This document shows, in pieces, positions 61,666 to 64,000 of a stretch of DNA of 64,000 nt. Location: NCBI RefSeq assembly GCF_042434095.1, contig NZ_JBHLUE010000032.1:62001-126000 (forward strand), given 5' to 3'. Position 1 is the stretch's first letter. Each line of letters opens with the position of its first letter. Position numbers and translations under genes: made by a program. The stretch is from KBS50 sp042434095. GTDB lineage: Bacteria > Actinomycetota > Actinomycetes > Mycobacteriales > Micromonosporaceae. A model generated the notes under the pieces. It made no database searches, was not told the origin of the DNA, and saw nothing but the letters and a program-made list of their open reading frames with translations.

Positions 61666-61772
61666 TGCCGCCTCCTCTCGACCGGGCCATTCTGCGCCGC
61701 ACCGGCCCGGGTGACCACCCTCCGGCGCGCCGTACGGCCGATGTCACGCCAACCGGGCTCCGGACACAGAAA

Positions 61773-61860
61773 GGCCCCCCGTGCACCCGCCAGAGCCCGC
61801 TTATCCTTGCTGCCTTCCGGCCCTGGGGAGGTTCACGGGGTACGCGCCGCACGGGGGGTA
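61773..61860 (-). ncRNA. ffs: Signal recognition particle RNA, small bacterial type
   Basis: On the minus strand the ends CCCCCCGTGC and GCACGGGGGG pair. The apical region carries the conserved SRP domain IV core (CAGGGCCGGAAGGCAGCA). The gene lies between dnaX and tRNA-Ser, its usual place in actinobacteria. It binds Ffh and FtsY to target membrane proteins. Confidence 0.92.
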
Positions 61861-61865
61861 CGCCC

Positions 61866-61894
61866 AGTGTACCCACAAGCCCAGTGGATCTCAG
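61866..61894 (-). promoter_or_regulatory. Promoter of the SRP RNA gene
   Basis: On the minus strand CTGAGA (61894-61889) and TACACT (61871-61866) are 17 bp apart, and the RNA 5' end lies 6-8 nt downstream of the -10. Confidence 0.6.
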
Positions 61895-61941
61895 CAGGAG
61901 GCGCGGTGGTGCGGGCACGGCGGACCTGTATCCTGTGCGAC

Positions 61942-62029
61942 GGAGGATTCGCCTAGAGGCCTAGGGCGCACGCTTGGAAAGCGTGTTGGGTTCACACCCT
62001 CACGAGTTCGAATCTCGTATCCTCCGCCA
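61942..62029 (+). tRNA. tRNA-Ser (GGA anticodon)
   Basis: The acceptor arms GGAGGAT and ATCCTCC pair, with discriminator G and an encoded CCA. The anticodon stem CACGC/GCGTG encloses TTGGAAA, giving anticodon GGA (reads TCC/TCT). A long variable arm typical of serine tRNAs (TTGGGTTCACACCCTC) precedes the T arm GTTCGAATC. TATCCT at 61929-61934 is a fitting -10. Confidence 0.96.
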
Positions 62030-62041
62030 GCTCGATCGCGA

Positions 62042-62068
62042 GGGCCGGCCCCACCCGGGGACCGGCCC
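62042..62068 (+). terminator. Terminator after tRNA-Ser
   Basis: GGGCCGG and CCCC (62042-62052) pair with GGGG and CCGGCCC (62057-62068) with one bulged A and loop ACCC. A CTTCG follows. It closes the tRNA transcript 13 bp after its end. Confidence 0.75.
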
Positions 62069-62126
62069 TTCGTTCGTTTCCACGGTCGGGCCCGGCCGCG
62101 GGTACGTCGTGAGCGCGTCGGGGCAC

Positions 62127-62173
62127 GCATAATATAGGGGTACAGTTTACTAAAGCGTATTTCCCCTAAATGC
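62127..62173 (+). promoter_or_regulatory. AT-rich promoter with inverted repeat before the ATPase gene
   Basis: The stretch ATAATATAGGGGTACAGTTT (62130-62149) and the next 20 bp are the most AT-rich in the window. GCAT...AGGGG (62127-62140) faces CCCCT...ATGC (62163-62173), an imperfect inverted repeat across the promoter that ends 10 bp before the start codon. It could be a binding site for a regulator or the gene product. Confidence 0.5.
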
Positions 62174-62183
62174 GGAGGCGGTC

Positions 62184-63656
62184 GTGCGGAAGCCCGTCGA
62201 GATGTTCGACCGGGACCACGAGTGGTCGGCCCTGAGCCGGTTCATCACCGATGAGCAGCCGGGAGCCACCCTCGGGGTGGTCTCGGGACGGCGGCGGCAG
62301 GGCAAGACCTTCCTGCTGGACGCCGCCTGCCGCGCCGCCGGCGGCTTCTACTTCGGGGCTACCGAGGCCACCGACGCCGAATCGCTGCGCCGGCTCGGCG
62401 CGGCACTGACCGCCCATCGTCGACCGCCCAGCCCGTACCACTTCGCCGACTGGGCGGAGGCGGTCGATGCGCTCCTCGCGCTCGGCGCCGACCGCCCGAC
62501 CCCGGTGGTCATCGACGAATTTCCCTACCTGGCCAAGGCAAATCCCGAGCTGCCGTCGATCATTCAGGAGGCCCTCCGCACACTCCGCGGGGAGCGCACC
62601 GGCTCCCGCACCCGGCTGCTGCTGTGCGGGTCGGCCATGTCGTTCATGGGGCGGATCCTTGCCGGCAACGCCCCGCTGCGCGGCCGGGCCGGGCTGGAAC
62701 TGGTGGTGCCCACCCTCGACTACCGGCTCGCGGCCGAGTTCTGGGACCTCGCCGATCCCCGGCTCGCCCTCCAGGTCAACGCCGTGGTCGGCGGCACCCC
62801 GGCGTACCGCCGGGAGTTCGCTCGCGGGGACACCCCGGCCGGTCCGGAGGACTTCGACGACTGGGTCGAGCGTACCGTCCTCAACCCGGAGACGCCGCTC
62901 TTCCGGGAGGCCCGGTACCTCCTCGCCGAGGAACCCGACCTGCGGGACACAGCGCTCTACCTCTCGGTGCTCGCGGCCGTCGCCGACGGGAACGCCACCC
63001 GCGGCGGGATGGCCGGCTATCTCGAACGCCGGGCCACCGACATAGCCCATCCAATCACCGTCCTGGAGGACGCCGGGCTCCTGCACCGCGACGCGGACCT
63101 TTTCCGGGACAATCGGCCCACCTATCGGATCGCCGAGCCGCTGATCCGCTTCTATCACGCCGTGATGCGCCCGGTCTGGGATCAGCTGGAGCGTCCCGGG
63201 TCCGCGGCGCGAGTGTGGCGGGCGAGCGGTCGCCGGTTCGTCAGCAACGTCCTGGGCCCGCATTTCGAGCAGGTCTGCCGCGACTGGACGCTGCGGCACG
63301 CCGATCCCGAACTGCTCGGCGGCCTTCCGGCCCGGGTCGGCCACGGCGTGGTGCGCGACCCCCAGGAACGGATGGGGTACGAGGTCGATGTGGCCGCGGT
63401 CGGGATCGCCGACGACGGTCGGCCGCCGCTGCTGGCCATCGGCGAGGCCAAGTGGAACGACATGATGGGCCTCGGCCATCTCGAGCGGCTTCGCCTGGTA
63501 CGCGAGCTGATCGGCCGGGCCGGCCGGTACGACACCAGCCACACGAAATTGCTCTGCTTCAGCGGAAGCGGGTTCAACGATCGGCTGCGGGGGGCGGCCG
63601 AGACGGCCGGCGACGTGCTGCTGGTCGACCCGCCGATGCTGTACGGGAACGCCTGA
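62184..63656 (+). CDS. Archaeal-type ATPase with C-terminal DUF234 nuclease-like domain
   Basis: 490 residues from a GTG with GGAGG 5 nt upstream. The ATPase has Walker A VVSGRRRQGKTFLLDAA, Walker B PTPVVIDEFPYL and a sensor LLLCGSAMSFM. Helical winged-helix-like parts follow (HPITVLEDAGLLHRD). The C-terminal DUF234 has a PD-(D/E)XK-like set: the Asp in YEVDVAAVG and the GEAKW motif in LLAIGEAKWN. Many such genes are mobile or of archaeal origin. It stands alone after tRNA-Ser with an AT-rich promoter, which fits acquisition. A role in defence or DNA processing is possible but unproven; it may instead regulate something. Confidence 0.85.
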   Translation: MRKPVEMFDRDHEWSALSRFITDEQPGATLGVVSGRRRQGKTFLLDAACRAAGGFYFGATEATDAESLRRLGAALTAHRRPPSPYHFADWAEAVDALLALGADRPTPVVIDEFPYLAKANPELPSIIQEALRTLRGERTGSRTRLLLCGSAMSFMGRILAGNAPLRGRAGLELVVPTLDYRLAAEFWDLADPRLALQVNAVVGGTPAYRREFARGDTPAGPEDFDDWVERTVLNPETPLFREARYLLAEEPDLRDTALYLSVLAAVADGNATRGGMAGYLERRATDIAHPITVLEDAGLLHRDADLFRDNRPTYRIAEPLIRFYHAVMRPVWDQLERPGSAARVWRASGRRFVSNVLGPHFEQVCRDWTLRHADPELLGGLPARVGHGVVRDPQERMGYEVDVAAVGIADDGRPPLLAIGEAKWNDMMGLGHLERLRLVRELIGRAGRYDTSHTKLLCFSGSGFNDRLRGAAETAGDVLLVDPPMLYGNA

Positions 63657-63737
63657 GCCGCCCCTGGCGTTCAGTTGCCACACCAGTTCGCAGCAACCTT
63701 CCGGGATTCCGCACGTTGGGCACCGGGGGGAATTCAC

Positions 63738-64000
63738 ATGAAATTGCGCAAAATGGCGCTCGTCGCCATGATGATCTCCGCTGCCATGCTGTCCGGCAGC
63801 GGGCCGACCGGGAGATCCGGTCCGAACGGCGGGCCGGATCGAGCCGGCCGAGCGGCCACCGCCGGCCCGACCTCGACCACCGGCGGACCGGGAACGGCCG
63901 CGGCCACCGGGGTGGTGAGCCTGGCCGGGCTGCCGGACGTCGCCCTCGGCAGCAGCGAACGGGAGCTGTCCCGGCGGGGCGTACTCGATGAGGAGAACGC
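63738..64000 (+). CDS. Secreted protein, N-terminal fragment (3'-truncated)
   Basis: The frame is open to the window end with at least 87 codons. The start MKLRKMALVAMMISAAMLSG is a signal peptide without a lipobox Cys, after GGGGGGAATTCAC. The following part is Gly/Pro/Thr-rich (TGRSGPNGGPDRAGRAATAG), then ATGVVSLAGLPDVALGSSER. There is too little for a family call. It follows the ATPase gene by 81 bp. Confidence 0.6.
   Translation, partial: MKLRKMALVAMMISAAMLSGSGPTGRSGPNGGPDRAGRAATAGPTSTTGGPGTAAATGVVSLAGLPDVALGSSERELSRRGVLDEEN

Overview
The window is very GC-rich chromosomal DNA from a filamentous actinomycete. Gene content (WhiB, PonA-type penicillin-binding protein with a PASTA domain, LysC/Asd/LeuA, DnaX/YbaB/RecR, PknB-type kinases), frequent GTG starts, ATGA/GTGA start-stop overlaps and many leaderless-looking genes all fit. 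Dispersed palindromes with AAGGGGCCCTT cores around a conserved AAAAAGCG loop suggest the family Micromonosporaceae (Micromonospora or a relative). That taxonomic call is an inference from recalled genomes, not a search.

Layout. 1-492: 3' end of a metallophosphoesterase gene. 656-10950: one catabolic operon: TetR regulator, TIGR03084-type protein, AtuA-like protein, acyl-CoA dehydrogenase, biotin-dependent carboxyltransferase, biotin carboxylase/carrier subunit and a second acyl-CoA dehydrogenase. This is an Atu/Liu-type set for branched acyclic acyl-CoA (terpenoid or leucine-like) degradation. 11151-15982: a small membrane protein, a secreted TAP-type peptidase and a Ser/Thr kinase. 16054-29999: a block matching, from memory, the Mycobacterium tuberculosis Rv3677c-Rv3683 neighbourhood (MBL hydrolase, RidA, DUF4177, two ArsA-like ATPases, WhiB4-like protein, PonA2-like protein, metallophosphoesterase). 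It is extended by a zinc-ribbon/adenylyl cyclase/AAA/TPR protein beside the MBL gene, where M. tuberculosis has its cAMP-receptor gene. 30176-42402: tRNA-Pro(CGG), a FolP2-like protein coupled to a TPR membrane protein, a second kinase, lipoproteins, an MFS exporter, a methyltransferase, a GH25 lysozyme with a repeated beta-trefoil-like region, and a GAF-GGDEF protein. 42407-48161: asd, ask and an attenuator-controlled leuA. 48346-57625: an MFS exporter, a lipoprotein nuclease with a coupled small protein, and a five-gene peptide ABC operon. 57870-62029: recR, ybaB, dnaX, SRP RNA and tRNA-Ser(GGA), again core synteny. 62184-64000: an ATPase/DUF234 gene behind an AT-rich promoter next to the tRNA, and the start of a secreted protein.

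The most unusual trait is not one gene but the way repeats sit in the DNA. Palindromic elements otherwise found between genes lie in frame inside the AtuA-like gene and the biotin carboxylase gene. Short GC-rich tandem repeats have expanded the tails or linkers of many otherwise normal enzymes. One such array, in the biotin carboxylase gene, runs into an assembly gap.

I see no insertion sequence, prophage, CRISPR array or biosynthetic megacluster.
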